Shown: positions 7,461-14,759 of the stretch, one piece after another
How positions within the stretch are numbered: the first letter of the stretch is position 1
How the letters are laid out: every line of letters starts with the position of its first letter
Assembly (NCBI GenBank): GCA_030648005.1
Contig: JAUSIP010000006.1
Location: 1-32,619, forward strand
Length of the DNA: 32,619 nucleotides
Direction of reading: 5' to 3'
Origin: a bacterium
Lineage (GTDB): Bacteria > Patescibacteriota > Minisyncoccia > Phycocordibacterales > UBA12445
The notes under the pieces: model-generated
Told to the model about the DNA's origin: nothing
Database searches by the model: none
Seen by the model: the letters and a program-made list of their open reading frames with translations, nothing else
Position numbers and translations under genes: made by a program

Positions 7461-8772
7461 TGTCTTTTGATTGTTCGATTTCCGGCATTTTTACTTCTGG
7501 AATATTTTCATGAATCTCAACCGGTGTCACACTACCATATTCCTGCTCCTCCTCTTTCTTCCACAGAGCCATGAATCTCCTTGCATGAGCAACCAAGTGA
7601 TGACGGAAGAAATAGTGGAACACACCAAGTCCCAACATTATCAAACTTAACAGCCATATTAAATATGTATTGTCTTGCAGATACATATTTAAAGATATTC
7701 TAACAGGTATCGTTACATCTTTAACGTTGCCTGCGCGATCGATCGCTCTAACAACGACATTAGCATTGCCGGGAACCTTCGGAAGTTGATAAGGACTCTC
7801 TGCTGGAACGAACGCTGGCGATTCTATGGCAGGTTGTGACCTATCTATAACCCCCACCTCATAACTACTAACACCAGAAAGTATATCGGTGGTGAAGTAA
7901 GATATCAGTACATGATTAGCATCAATAATCTGCGCTTCGGGGCGAAAGTCCGCCGGTGGAGCCGTATCTATGTGAAGCGCAAAATGAGTAGCTGACCCCC
8001 AGACCCCATTTTTAAAAGCCTTGATGTGAAAGTACCAAACGCCATCTTTCCGCTTCGGAAAGGCGACGGTATTGCCACTAGTCGTACTAGAGCCATCCGG
8101 AACAGTAGCGGGCTCTGTATCAATGGTATAAGCAAAGCTAGTTACCCCCACATCCTGATCCCAAGTTACAACTGGATTGTTGTTGTTGTACCATCGATCT
8201 TGAATGGGGTGAGTCTCGGAGAAAACAGTAACACCCTCCGGTGGCTTCGGCACTAGAGTATAAGAACTACGTCCCAAATCAGTGATAGCCTCTGTCCCAA
8301 CGCCATCATTTATCAGAACCTTTGAGTTGTTCAATATCTTAACCGTAGCCTGACCCGGCGCCATAGCCCTGAAAGTCAAGGTGCCGATAAGGCCGTTCGT
8401 AGTTTTGATCCCATTAGGAATAATGCCATTAAACTCGGCAGTGCCAGAAGTATTGGAATATTTAGGTGGCTCGAGCCAGACACCGATGATAGATCTATCT
8501 CCAAGAGGCTTGATGAGGGCCAGTTTATCGGGTGGGAAAGAGATGTGAAGTTCTACTGTATTCATAGTACCTCCACGAGTATCTAGGAAAATTCCAACAT
8601 CGAAGGTTGAACCTTCTTGGAAAGAACCGGTTATTGGGGATAGAGATAATGCCGCCTTCTGCTGAAGCGCCTGCGCGTCAAAATTAATAGTTGTTTCGTC
8701 GGCGATGACAGCTGGTGAATACAGCAAGAGAGTTACGGAGATGATTAATGCAGGTGTCAAAAAAGATTTCAT
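7441..8772 (-). CDS. Membrane-anchored cohesin-domain protein, first gene of the locus
   Basis: A 443-residue protein. A signal peptide (MKSFLTPALIISVTLLLYSPAVIA) precedes a cohesin-like domain at about residues 42-180 (SPITGSFQEGSTFDVGIFLDTRGGTMNTVELHISFPPDKLAL...GVWLEPPKYS...). Ig-like regions follow (about 185-350), then one membrane helix (YLIWLLSLIMLGLGVFHYFF, about 362-381) and a cytoplasmic tail of about 60 mostly acidic residues. The architecture matches the two downstream cohesin paralogues, with a different tail. A TATAAT lies 13 nt upstream of the ATG, so this is probably the head of an operon running 8772 to 3644. Cohesin assignment is by motif recognition; dockerin binding has not been shown. 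Confidence 0.83.
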   Translation of the reverse strand: MKSFLTPALIISVTLLLYSPAVIADETTINFDAQALQQKAALSLSPITGSFQEGSTFDVGIFLDTRGGTMNTVELHISFPPDKLALIKPLGDRSIIGVWLEPPKYSNTSGTAEFNGIIPNGIKTTNGLIGTLTFRAMAPGQATVKILNNSKVLINDGVGTEAITDLGRSSYTLVPKPPEGVTVFSETHPIQDRWYNNNNPVVTWDQDVGVTSFAYTIDTEPATVPDGSSTTSGNTVAFPKRKDGVWYFHIKAFKNGVWGSATHFALHIDTAPPADFRPEAQIIDANHVLISYFTTDILSGVSSYEVGVIDRSQPAIESPAFVPAESPYQLPKVPGNANVVVRAIDRAGNVKDVTIPVRISLNMYLQDNTYLIWLLSLIMLGLGVFHYFFRHHLVAHARRFMALWKKEEEQEYGSVTPVEIHENIPEVKMPEIEQSKDNETPKL

Positions 8773-8785
8773 GTTTTATGACTAC

Positions 8786-8814
8786 ATTATACACCGAACT
8801 ACTTTTGGATTAAA
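8786..8814 (-). promoter_or_regulatory. Putative promoter of the cohesin/dockerin locus
   Basis: On the minus strand a perfect TATAAT (8791-8786) lies 13 nt before the ATG at 8772, with a weak TTTAAT at -35 and 17-bp spacing. There is no Shine-Dalgarno sequence, so the mRNA would be nearly leaderless. Confidence 0.45.
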
Positions 8815-8815
8815 G

Positions 8816-9394
8816 CTAATTATTTGGATAACGGCATGGCTTGTTTGCTGCAACCATTATAGCGATCTGCTCGCAAACATTAGATCTTGAAGCCATCAAC
8901 TCTAATATATCATCCTCGCTTAGTTGTCCGTTCTGCATTTGGGATTGCCAAGGATCGCATAAATCATATCGTATTTTTGCCAGAGAAAAGTCAATTCCAC
9001 ACTGAAGGCCGAGCTTCGTCTCGGCTCCGTTAATGCGGAGATTCTCCATGTTACGTTCTTGATCGAACATACCTACTCCTATTGGGGTGATAGCACGAAC
9101 ATGTGTAGGATCGTGCACAAAGTTATCATGCCTCCAATGAGGAACGGTTATCTCTACGACCCCGCCGTTGCATAATACTCGCCACATCTCCTTCCAGATA
9201 GAGAGATACTTTTCTGTTGTTTCTCCTAAATGCTCAAGAGTGTGAGTAAGAACAATATGATCAATGGTTCCATCTTCCCATGGCCACGGTGTCTGTTCTA
9301 GATTCCAAAGAAGATCCGGCTTGGCGCGTGAGTCGCTGTCGACATTGACAAAACCGGGCATTTTCTTATATCCGCATCCAAGATTTAACTTCAT
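8816..9394 (-). CDS. SAM-dependent methyltransferase (type 11-like)
   Basis: A 192-residue class I methyltransferase. Motif I is MKLNLGCGYKKMPGFVNVD at the N-terminus, with an acidic residue (DVD/DSD) after strand 2. The post-motif region IDHIVLTHTLEHLGE (about residues 45-60) and WRVLCNGGVVEITVPH (about 70-85) are typical of type 11 enzymes found in glycan and O-antigen clusters. There is no signal peptide, so it acts in the cytoplasm. It is divergent from the first GT41 gene, with only 29 bp between start codons. It probably methylates a sugar or lipid-linked intermediate made by this locus, but the substrate cannot be read from the sequence. Confidence 0.85.
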   Translation of the reverse strand: MKLNLGCGYKKMPGFVNVDSDSRAKPDLLWNLEQTPWPWEDGTIDHIVLTHTLEHLGETTEKYLSIWKEMWRVLCNGGVVEITVPHWRHDNFVHDPTHVRAITPIGVGMFDQERNMENLRINGAETKLGLQCGIDFSLAKIRYDLCDPWQSQMQNGQLSEDDILELMASRSNVCEQIAIMVAANKPCRYPNN

Positions 9395-9413
9395 ATATTT
9401 TTTTTGTTATAGT
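9385..9413 (+). promoter_or_regulatory. Putative divergent promoter between methyltransferase and GT41 gene
   Basis: On the + strand TTAACT (9385-9390) and TATAGT (9408-9413) are 17 bp apart, and the ATG follows 10 nt later. On the - strand an overlapping TATAAC (9411-9406) lies 11 nt before the methyltransferase ATG. The two -10 elements share four bases, so the two directions may compete. Confidence 0.4.
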
Positions 9414-9423
9414 ATTAGTCTAT

Positions 9424-10998
9424 ATGAATGAAGGGAATTTTACCATGAACGACAACAATATCTACGAAGCACTGCTGAAGGAGGCGCGTGGGCATTATAT
9501 CCAGGGGGATCTCAATAAAGCCGCTGATTACCTACTACTCGCCATCGACCTCAATAATGACGATGCAGAAAACTATTCAAATCTTGGTATGATCAGAATG
9601 ATGCAGGGTCGTTTCAAGGAATCTATCAAGGCATGCGAGGAATCTATCAAGAAAAATCCTAGAAATTCCAGGATAATCGCAAATATGGCCGGAATCTACA
9701 TAAAACTCGGCGAGCCGGAGACCGCACTTCATCTTTTTAAAAAAGCTAGAGATATAGAGCCAATGAATGAGAAAAACCATAATGACCTGCTCTTCTCGCT
9801 TCACTGTGCCGACATCCCCGAAGACGCTATCTTCCTTGAGCACCGACGTTTCGGTCTGCTTTTTGAGAAAGGTCAGATCGACAAGATGATACTGCCGCCA
9901 CATCAAAAAGAGGGCGAGAAGATCCGGCTCGGTTACATTCTGACCGACATACCAGAACATGCTGTATGGCATATTCTACGAGCTATCTTACCCAATCACA
10001 ATCGAGAAAAATTTGAATTATATATCTACTGGGCAAACGAAGCTTCTAGTAAATCAGCAGAAGGAATGAAGGGCAACACTGATATATGGCGTGAAGTATC
10101 AGGGGCTGATAATGAGACGCTCTCTGCGATAATTAAAGGAGATAAGATAGATATTTTATTTGATCTTTCAGGTCATACGGGGGGCAATCGTCTTCCGGTA
10201 TTTGCCATGCGATCAGCGCCAATCCAAATATCCTGGTTCGGATATATGGACACAAGTGGACTCATGAACATGGATTATAGACTGACAGATAAATTTCGCG
10301 TACCGGAAGAGCGTAAACATCTGTATACAGAAAAGCTTGTTTACCTGCCCGAATCTTATACTTTCGATCCTATTATGACTCCTGCGCCAGACCAACGGGA
10401 TCTTCCTGCGAATAAAAATGGGTGCATCACCTTCGGCTCCTTCAATACGATAAAGAAGTTAAACAAACAAATCCTCAGTATCTGGGGGCAGATATTGAAA
10501 ATTCTTCCGGCTTCAAACCTCATCTTGGTAGCTGATCCAAGTGAAGAGAGGCAGAAGGAGATAAAATCCATACTTGTTGAAGCCGGAGCCAGAGAAGAGC
10601 AGATAAGAATTGTAGATACTCTCCCTCTTCAAAACTTCCTTTTATTGCTTCGCCAGGAGATAGATATCGCACTGGATACTTATCCATATTCGGGAGGGGC
10701 TACTGTACAACATGCTCTATCTCAAGGCGTACCATCTATCACCCTCTGCGGAAAAAAAGAATTCGAACGCAATGGAAGTGCGATCATGGCTGCTGCCGGC
10801 TTTCCTGAATTTATCACCCAGTCGCCTGAAGAATATATCGATAAAGCTATTATACTTTCGAGCAATACAGAATTACTTACAAGAGTGCGCCTTGAAGCTC
10901 CAGACAAGATCGGCACGAATAAGAAAGATGTTGTGCTGTCTGTCGAGAACGCACTGGAAGATATCGCAAAAAAACACCGAGATTTTATCGTAAAATGA
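9424..10998 (+). CDS. GT41 (SPINDLY/OGT-like) glycosyltransferase with TPR repeats, copy 1
   Basis: A 524-residue protein with about three TPR units (residues 15-120, e.g. DAENYSNLGMIRMMQGRFKESI) followed by a GT41 catalytic region. Family signatures are clear: IRLGYI at the start of the catalytic half, EHAVWH (His179 and His183) at the position of the conserved HxxxH, DLSGHTGGNRLPVFAMRSAPIQISWFGYMDTSG, ITFGSFN, and DIALDTYPYSGGATVQHALSQGVPSIT. GT41 enzymes move GlcNAc or fucose from a nucleotide sugar to Ser/Thr of proteins; donor and acceptor here are unknown. An alternative start at 9445 has GAAGGGA about 8 nt upstream. The stop overlaps the next GT41 gene by 4 bp, so the two are probably co-translated. 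Confidence 0.9.
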   Translation: MNEGNFTMNDNNIYEALLKEARGHYIQGDLNKAADYLLLAIDLNNDDAENYSNLGMIRMMQGRFKESIKACEESIKKNPRNSRIIANMAGIYIKLGEPETALHLFKKARDIEPMNEKNHNDLLFSLHCADIPEDAIFLEHRRFGLLFEKGQIDKMILPPHQKEGEKIRLGYILTDIPEHAVWHILRAILPNHNREKFELYIYWANEASSKSAEGMKGNTDIWREVSGADNETLSAIIKGDKIDILFDLSGHTGGNRLPVFAMRSAPIQISWFGYMDTSGLMNMDYRLTDKFRVPEERKHLYTEKLVYLPESYTFDPIMTPAPDQRDLPANKNGCITFGSFNTIKKLNKQILSIWGQILKILPASNLILVADPSEERQKEIKSILVEAGAREEQIRIVDTLPLQNFLLLLRQEIDIALDTYPYSGGATVQHALSQGVPSITLCGKKEFERNGSAIMAAAGFPEFITQSPEEYIDKAIILSSNTELLTRVRLEAPDKIGTNKKDVVLSVENALEDIAKKHRDFIVK

Positions 10999-12305
10999 AA
11001 GCTGAAGATCTGGCAAGGAAATATCTAGAATTCGGGGAACCGAATAAGGCGCTTGTGCTATTGAAGGAAATAGCACGCCTTGATCCGAAGAATAGTGACA
11101 AGAGAAGTGCTTACCTATACGCTATGCACTTCGCTAATATACCTCAAGAAGAAATCTTCCGGGAGCATCTGATGTTCAGTCGAGATTTTGAAACTCGAAG
11201 TGAGTCTCCGAGTTTTGAGGCGCACAGCAAAAAGATCCGCATAGGATACATCTCTCCCGACCTCTGCGCTCAAGCCTCAAGATACTGTCTTGAGCCAATA
11301 ACAACGCACCACAATAAAGAGATATTTGAAATATTTTTCTACTGCAATAGTCCGTATCATGATATTTATACCGATAAATTCAGGTCGCATGCGGATGGCT
11401 GGCGCGAGATCCAAGGAATGAACACGTATGATATAGTGAGCGGAATTCGTAGTGATAAAATAGATATTCTAGTAGACCTGGCTGGGCACACGAGTCTAAA
11501 CAATCTTCCGGTTTTCATGAGTCGAGTCGCACCCATACAAGTATCCTGGTTTGGATATATGGACACAACTGGTCTAGTAAATATGGATTATAGACTTACA
11601 GACGAATGGCGGACCCCACGAGATAGAGAGAAATTCTACACTGAGAAGCTTGTCTATATACCAAACTCTTACACATTCAAATCATATGAGAACTTGCCAC
11701 CAATAACACCTCCGCCAATGACCACAAACGGATATATCACCTTCGGATCATTCAACAGTTCGCAAAAAATAAATATAGAGGTGATCAACCTCTGGGCAGA
11801 AATTCTACATTCGATTCCGAACGCCAAACTGCTCTTTGTCACTCCCAGAGATGAAAGCTATGTTGAGGCTTTGCTTAAAAATTTTAATGCAAGAGGCATC
11901 GATACAAATAGAATTGTGATCCGCGAACGATCTTCAATGCCTAACTTTCTTTCATATATAAATGATGTAGACGTGGGACTTGATCCCTTCCCTTATACCG
12001 GCGGGGTCACGACATATCACGCACTTTCCCTCGGAGTGCCGACAATTACGTTGGAAGGCGATGTGGAATTCGCACGTAACTGCGGAGCTATCATGCGTGA
12101 GGCTGGAATATCGGCCTTAACGGTCTGTAAAACAAAAGATGAATATGTGACTAAAGCCATCGAATTTTCAAAAAATCCCGAGCTGCTCTTAAAATTACGT
12201 AAAAAACTTCCGCAAGAACTTCGATCAAGAGAGAAGGATACAGTAAAATACGTCGAAGAAGCCTTCCTTAAGATGTTCGAAGACCGACTTCGAACATCTG
12301 TCTAA
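10995..12305 (+). CDS. GT41 (SPINDLY/OGT-like) glycosyltransferase, copy 2, TPR-poor and lacking the conserved histidine
   Basis: A 436-residue paralogue of copy 1 with only about one TPR (residues 1-35). The catalytic region keeps IRIGYISPD, DLAGHTSLNNLPVFMSRVAPIQVSWFGYMDTTG, ITFGSFN and DVGLDPFPYTGGVTTYHALSLGVPTIT. At the HxxxH site the aligned sequence is AQASRY: Gln93 replaces the first His and Tyr97 the second, with no gap relative to copies 1 and 3. It may be inactive, work differently, or act in a pair with copy 1, which it overlaps by 4 bp. Two palindromes lie in frame: one encodes TRSESPS (67-73) in the linker before the catalytic half, and a REP copy encodes the C-terminal MFEDRLRTS. 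Confidence 0.88.
   Translation: MKAEDLARKYLEFGEPNKALVLLKEIARLDPKNSDKRSAYLYAMHFANIPQEEIFREHLMFSRDFETRSESPSFEAHSKKIRIGYISPDLCAQASRYCLEPITTHHNKEIFEIFFYCNSPYHDIYTDKFRSHADGWREIQGMNTYDIVSGIRSDKIDILVDLAGHTSLNNLPVFMSRVAPIQVSWFGYMDTTGLVNMDYRLTDEWRTPRDREKFYTEKLVYIPNSYTFKSYENLPPITPPPMTTNGYITFGSFNSSQKINIEVINLWAEILHSIPNAKLLFVTPRDESYVEALLKNFNARGIDTNRIVIRERSSMPNFLSYINDVDVGLDPFPYTGGVTTYHALSLGVPTITLEGDVEFARNCGAIMREAGISALTVCKTKDEYVTKAIEFSKNPELLLKLRKKLPQELRSREKDTVKYVEEAFLKMFEDRLRTSV
11191..11216 (+). repeat. In-frame palindromic repeat (TRSESPS element), copy 1
   Basis: AAACTCGAAGTGAGTCTCCGAGTTTT. Its first 25 nt are identical to the reverse complement of 30997-31021 in an unrelated gene. It is an imperfect palindrome with 7-bp perfect outer arms (AAACTCG/CGAGTTT). 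In both genes it is read in the same frame as TRSESPS. Confidence 0.8.
12271..12299. repeat. REP palindrome, copy 1
   Basis: Perfect 12-bp arms AGATGTTCGAAG and CTTCGAACATCT flank the spacer ACCGA. It encodes the last residues of GT41 copy 2 and ends 3 bp before the overlapping stop codons of the convergent methyltransferase (TAG on -) and GT41 (TAA on +). Confidence 0.92.
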
Positions 12306-12913
12306 TCTGGGATCTGCCCGCTAGCGAGTGTCTTAAGCACTTCGCCATCAAGATAACCCTTCGATGCGACCACCCACATTTCATAAGACGAAGGTCTACG
12401 CTTTCCTATTACAGAGGGAAATCCGACAGCTTCAAGACTGCGTATCATAACAGGCAAAGTGAATCCTGTTCTGTGTGACATCGACTCACGCCTGTCTCTT
12501 CGCACAGAGAGTATCCCGCGATAACCATAGATAATATCGATCGGGGTAATAGGCCCCTCTTCGGACTCATACAGTTTATCAAGCAATCTTCCTTCTGCTA
12601 GATGATTACCGATACTCTGCAGATCAGGACACGACATAACCAAAAATCCGTCCGGCTTGAGTACACGAAGACACTCTTCCATTGCGATCTTCACGTCATC
12701 CGGATACAAATGTTCGATTGTGTGCGATGTAAAAATGGCGTCAATACTGTTATCCTGAATACTCTTCATGTCCGTCATATTCTCCAGAATATCAGGAAAA
12801 ACAGCGGGATCAACGTCAAGCCGTATCTCCTGCCATTCATCACCCTGGAATCCCGGGCCTAAGTAAGATTTCCCCTTCTTTTTTGCCGGGCCTATGTGGA
12901 GAAGTTTTTTCAT
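12302..12913 (-). CDS. SAM-dependent methyltransferase (type 11-like)
   Basis: A 203-residue class I methyltransferase fold protein. The N-terminus (MKKLLHIGPAKKKGKSYLGPGFQGDEWQEIRLDVDP) is an unusual motif I region lacking the classic GxGxG but keeping the acidic LDVDP after strand 2. IDAIFTSHTIEHLYPDDV (about residues 56-75) and CLRVLKPDGFLVMSCPDLQ (about 82-100) are typical of the type 11 family. It is cytoplasmic. It is the last gene of a three-gene minus-strand operon: its start overlaps the upstream stop by 4 bp (ATGA). Its stop overlaps that of the convergent GT41 gene. It probably modifies a glycan intermediate; the substrate is unknown. Confidence 0.82.
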   Translation of the reverse strand: MKKLLHIGPAKKKGKSYLGPGFQGDEWQEIRLDVDPAVFPDILENMTDMKSIQDNSIDAIFTSHTIEHLYPDDVKIAMEECLRVLKPDGFLVMSCPDLQSIGNHLAEGRLLDKLYESEEGPITPIDIIYGYRGILSVRRDRRESMSHRTGFTLPVMIRSLEAVGFPSVIGKRRPSSYEMWVVASKGYLDGEVLKTLASGQIPD

Positions 12914-13941
12914 CTATTTAAGGCTAATTTTTTTATAAGTTCCTGTCTTATTCTTACAAGAGGCTCCGTCCAGTCTCCGAACTGCGTCTGGCGGAAGAGT
13001 CGGACATTATCATACCACGGTGAACTATCCCCTGGTATAGCCCATATATAGTATGGCAAGATCGGAACTATTACCCATGTCTCCTTACCCAACGCAGCCG
13101 ACATGTGTGCTACTGATGTGCAAGATGTTATCACAAGATCCATATGAGAGAGCGACGCAGCCGTATCTTCCCAACTATCTAAAAAAAGCTGGAGATCAGT
13201 AACCGAACTCGGCAATTGCCTAAGATCAGAGTCGCGTTGAAAACTGTATAATTTTACACCGGAAATATTTGATAGCTCAAATATTCCTGTCGGATCAAAC
13301 CTGCGATTCTGTTCATGTTCAAATTGTGGATTGCCGGACCAGCGTATTCCTACCTTGAAATTATCCCCCTTAACTATCCCCCGCCACAAAGAGAACATAT
13401 TATCGTCCGGTGTAAGAAACGGTTTACTTGGTAGAGTCTGATATGTATGCCCGAGATGGAGAACCGCACTCATACCGGCAACCCAATAATCATGGTAAGC
13501 CGCTAACTCTTGCCCACTCTGGATAACCGCACCAACACCTTTCATTCGCGCGAAGACCGGCGCCAGTCCAGGATCGCAACTCACAATAACCTTCGCTCCC
13601 CGCTCTGCAAAGTCATTAGCAAAACGTGCATTAATAATCTCATCTCCTAATCCACCCTCACTCCTAAAAAGAACAGTCTTACCGACCAGACTATGCCGGC
13701 TTGGATCATAATGGGGCTTAAGCGAGGGAAGCGGCTTAGATCCAAAAACGGAAATTTGTCTGCCTCTATCTATAAGCCTCATTCCTTCTTGCAAGTCACC
13801 TTGCGCCATTATGTGCCAGCCACGATTAAAGGCTAGGCGATCATTATGTGGCTCTCTCTGCCACATATCCTCGCACAACTTCCATGCGGTCTCAAAATCA
13901 CCGCGAATACTAGCGGCGAGCTGTTGATCAAGAAGATGCAT
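12910..13941 (-). CDS. TPR-linked glycosyltransferase family 9-like protein
   Basis: A 343-residue protein. A short N-terminal TPR-like region (residues 5-60, RGDFETAWKLCEDMWQREPHNDRLAFNRGWHIMAQGDLQEGMRLIDRG) is joined to a GT-B fold resembling heptosyltransferases. The join is marked by FRSEGGLGDEIINARFANDFAERGAKVIVSCDP (about 92-125). The C-terminal donor-binding half has VGIRWSGNPQFEHEQNR, then DLVITSCTSVAHMSAALGKETWVIVP, which matches the D..I..DT...H.AGALG.P.W region of GT9. TPR-GT9 proteins are common near GT41 enzymes, and their substrates are mostly unknown. It overlaps the upstream gene by 14 bp and the downstream one by 4 bp, so the three are probably translated together. Confidence 0.78.
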   Translation of the reverse strand: MHLLDQQLAASIRGDFETAWKLCEDMWQREPHNDRLAFNRGWHIMAQGDLQEGMRLIDRGRQISVFGSKPLPSLKPHYDPSRHSLVGKTVLFRSEGGLGDEIINARFANDFAERGAKVIVSCDPGLAPVFARMKGVGAVIQSGQELAAYHDYWVAGMSAVLHLGHTYQTLPSKPFLTPDDNMFSLWRGIVKGDNFKVGIRWSGNPQFEHEQNRRFDPTGIFELSNISGVKLYSFQRDSDLRQLPSSVTDLQLFLDSWEDTAASLSHMDLVITSCTSVAHMSAALGKETWVIVPILPYYIWAIPGDSSPWYDNVRLFRQTQFGDWTEPLVRIRQELIKKLALNR

Positions 13942-14710
13942 GGCTGTAATTATCCCACCATTTCCGCCAATCCGTAAACGGAGGAATATTCTCCTGAAAC
14001 TGCATGTGAATGGCTAATGTGGGAATAGGAGAGAACATAAAATTATTCTCCTCTTTCCAGATCTTATTTAAAGTTGTACCTTCATAGATCTCCGGAGCAA
14101 GACCGTACAGAGAGAAGCCTAAAAAATTATACCAGCATTTTAATAATAATTTTTTTGAAACCAGAATAGTTCCTGTTGTGTAGTTAGTGGTTCGCCAATG
14201 TCTATGCTCACCTAGAACAAGCCTTGCTGGAGAGATTATGTCGGGTAGATAAACATCGGGATAGTCAACAGGGAAAAAACCAACCTCGGAACCAGCTAGC
14301 CGTTTTTGAAAATCCACATAAGCCGAGAGCATTTCACTTATCGCATTTTTAGCGTGAAGATAATCATCTTCGACAAAATATATCAACTCTTTGGCATTAT
14401 TTCGCGCGTATTCGTATACAGCAGAGAGCGAAGCTCTATTACCAGTCCCCTCTAGATCAACAAGAGTGACTGGGACAGCGCTTGCTGCAACCATTAACCT
14501 CATTGAAGACTTGGCTGTCGGCACAGAGTGATCGTCTATTATAGTGAGATGTATATTAGCCAAACCGTGTGCCTCTTTAATTGTTTCAAGGAGAGAGTAC
14601 AGACACCCGAGAAGCAAAGTCTCTTTATTAAAAGTCACAAATCTCTTACCCATATGCACATTCGGCCCAGTGGACGTCCGCAAAATTACCTCCAGTTCTG
14701 GTAGCTGCAT
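13928..14710 (-). CDS. Putative GT-A fold glycosyltransferase
   Basis: A 260-residue protein with features of a GT-A glycosyltransferase. An N-terminal KRFVTFNKETLLLGCLYSLLETI segment and HLTIIDDHSVP (about residues 54-64) fit the first nucleotide-binding strand. RASLSAVYEYARNNAKELIYFVEDDYLHAKNAISEML (about 92-128) contains a VEDDY acidic motif at the position of the metal-binding DxD. A later HRHWRTTNYTTGTILVSKKLL fits the acceptor region. No membrane segment is seen. It heads the minus-strand operon that continues with the TPR-GT9-like protein and a methyltransferase, which supports a role in glycan assembly. The exact family (GT2-like or other) is uncertain. Confidence 0.68.
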   Translation of the reverse strand: MQLPELEVILRTSTGPNVHMGKRFVTFNKETLLLGCLYSLLETIKEAHGLANIHLTIIDDHSVPTAKSSMRLMVAASAVPVTLVDLEGTGNRASLSAVYEYARNNAKELIYFVEDDYLHAKNAISEMLSAYVDFQKRLAGSEVGFFPVDYPDVYLPDIISPARLVLGEHRHWRTTNYTTGTILVSKKLLLKCWYNFLGFSLYGLAPEIYEGTTLNKIWKEENNFMFSPIPTLAIHMQFQENIPPFTDWRKWWDNYSHASS

Positions 14711-14746
14711 GATAAAACTATCGTAGCAAAAAAATATAAAAAATGC

Positions 14747-14752
14747 TATAAA
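14747..14752 (+). promoter_or_regulatory. -10 element for GT41 copy 3
   Basis: TATAAA lies 7 nt upstream of the ATG at 14760 with no Shine-Dalgarno sequence, which suggests a leaderless transcript. No clear -35 was found. Confidence 0.35.
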
Positions 14753-14759
14753 TTATAAC

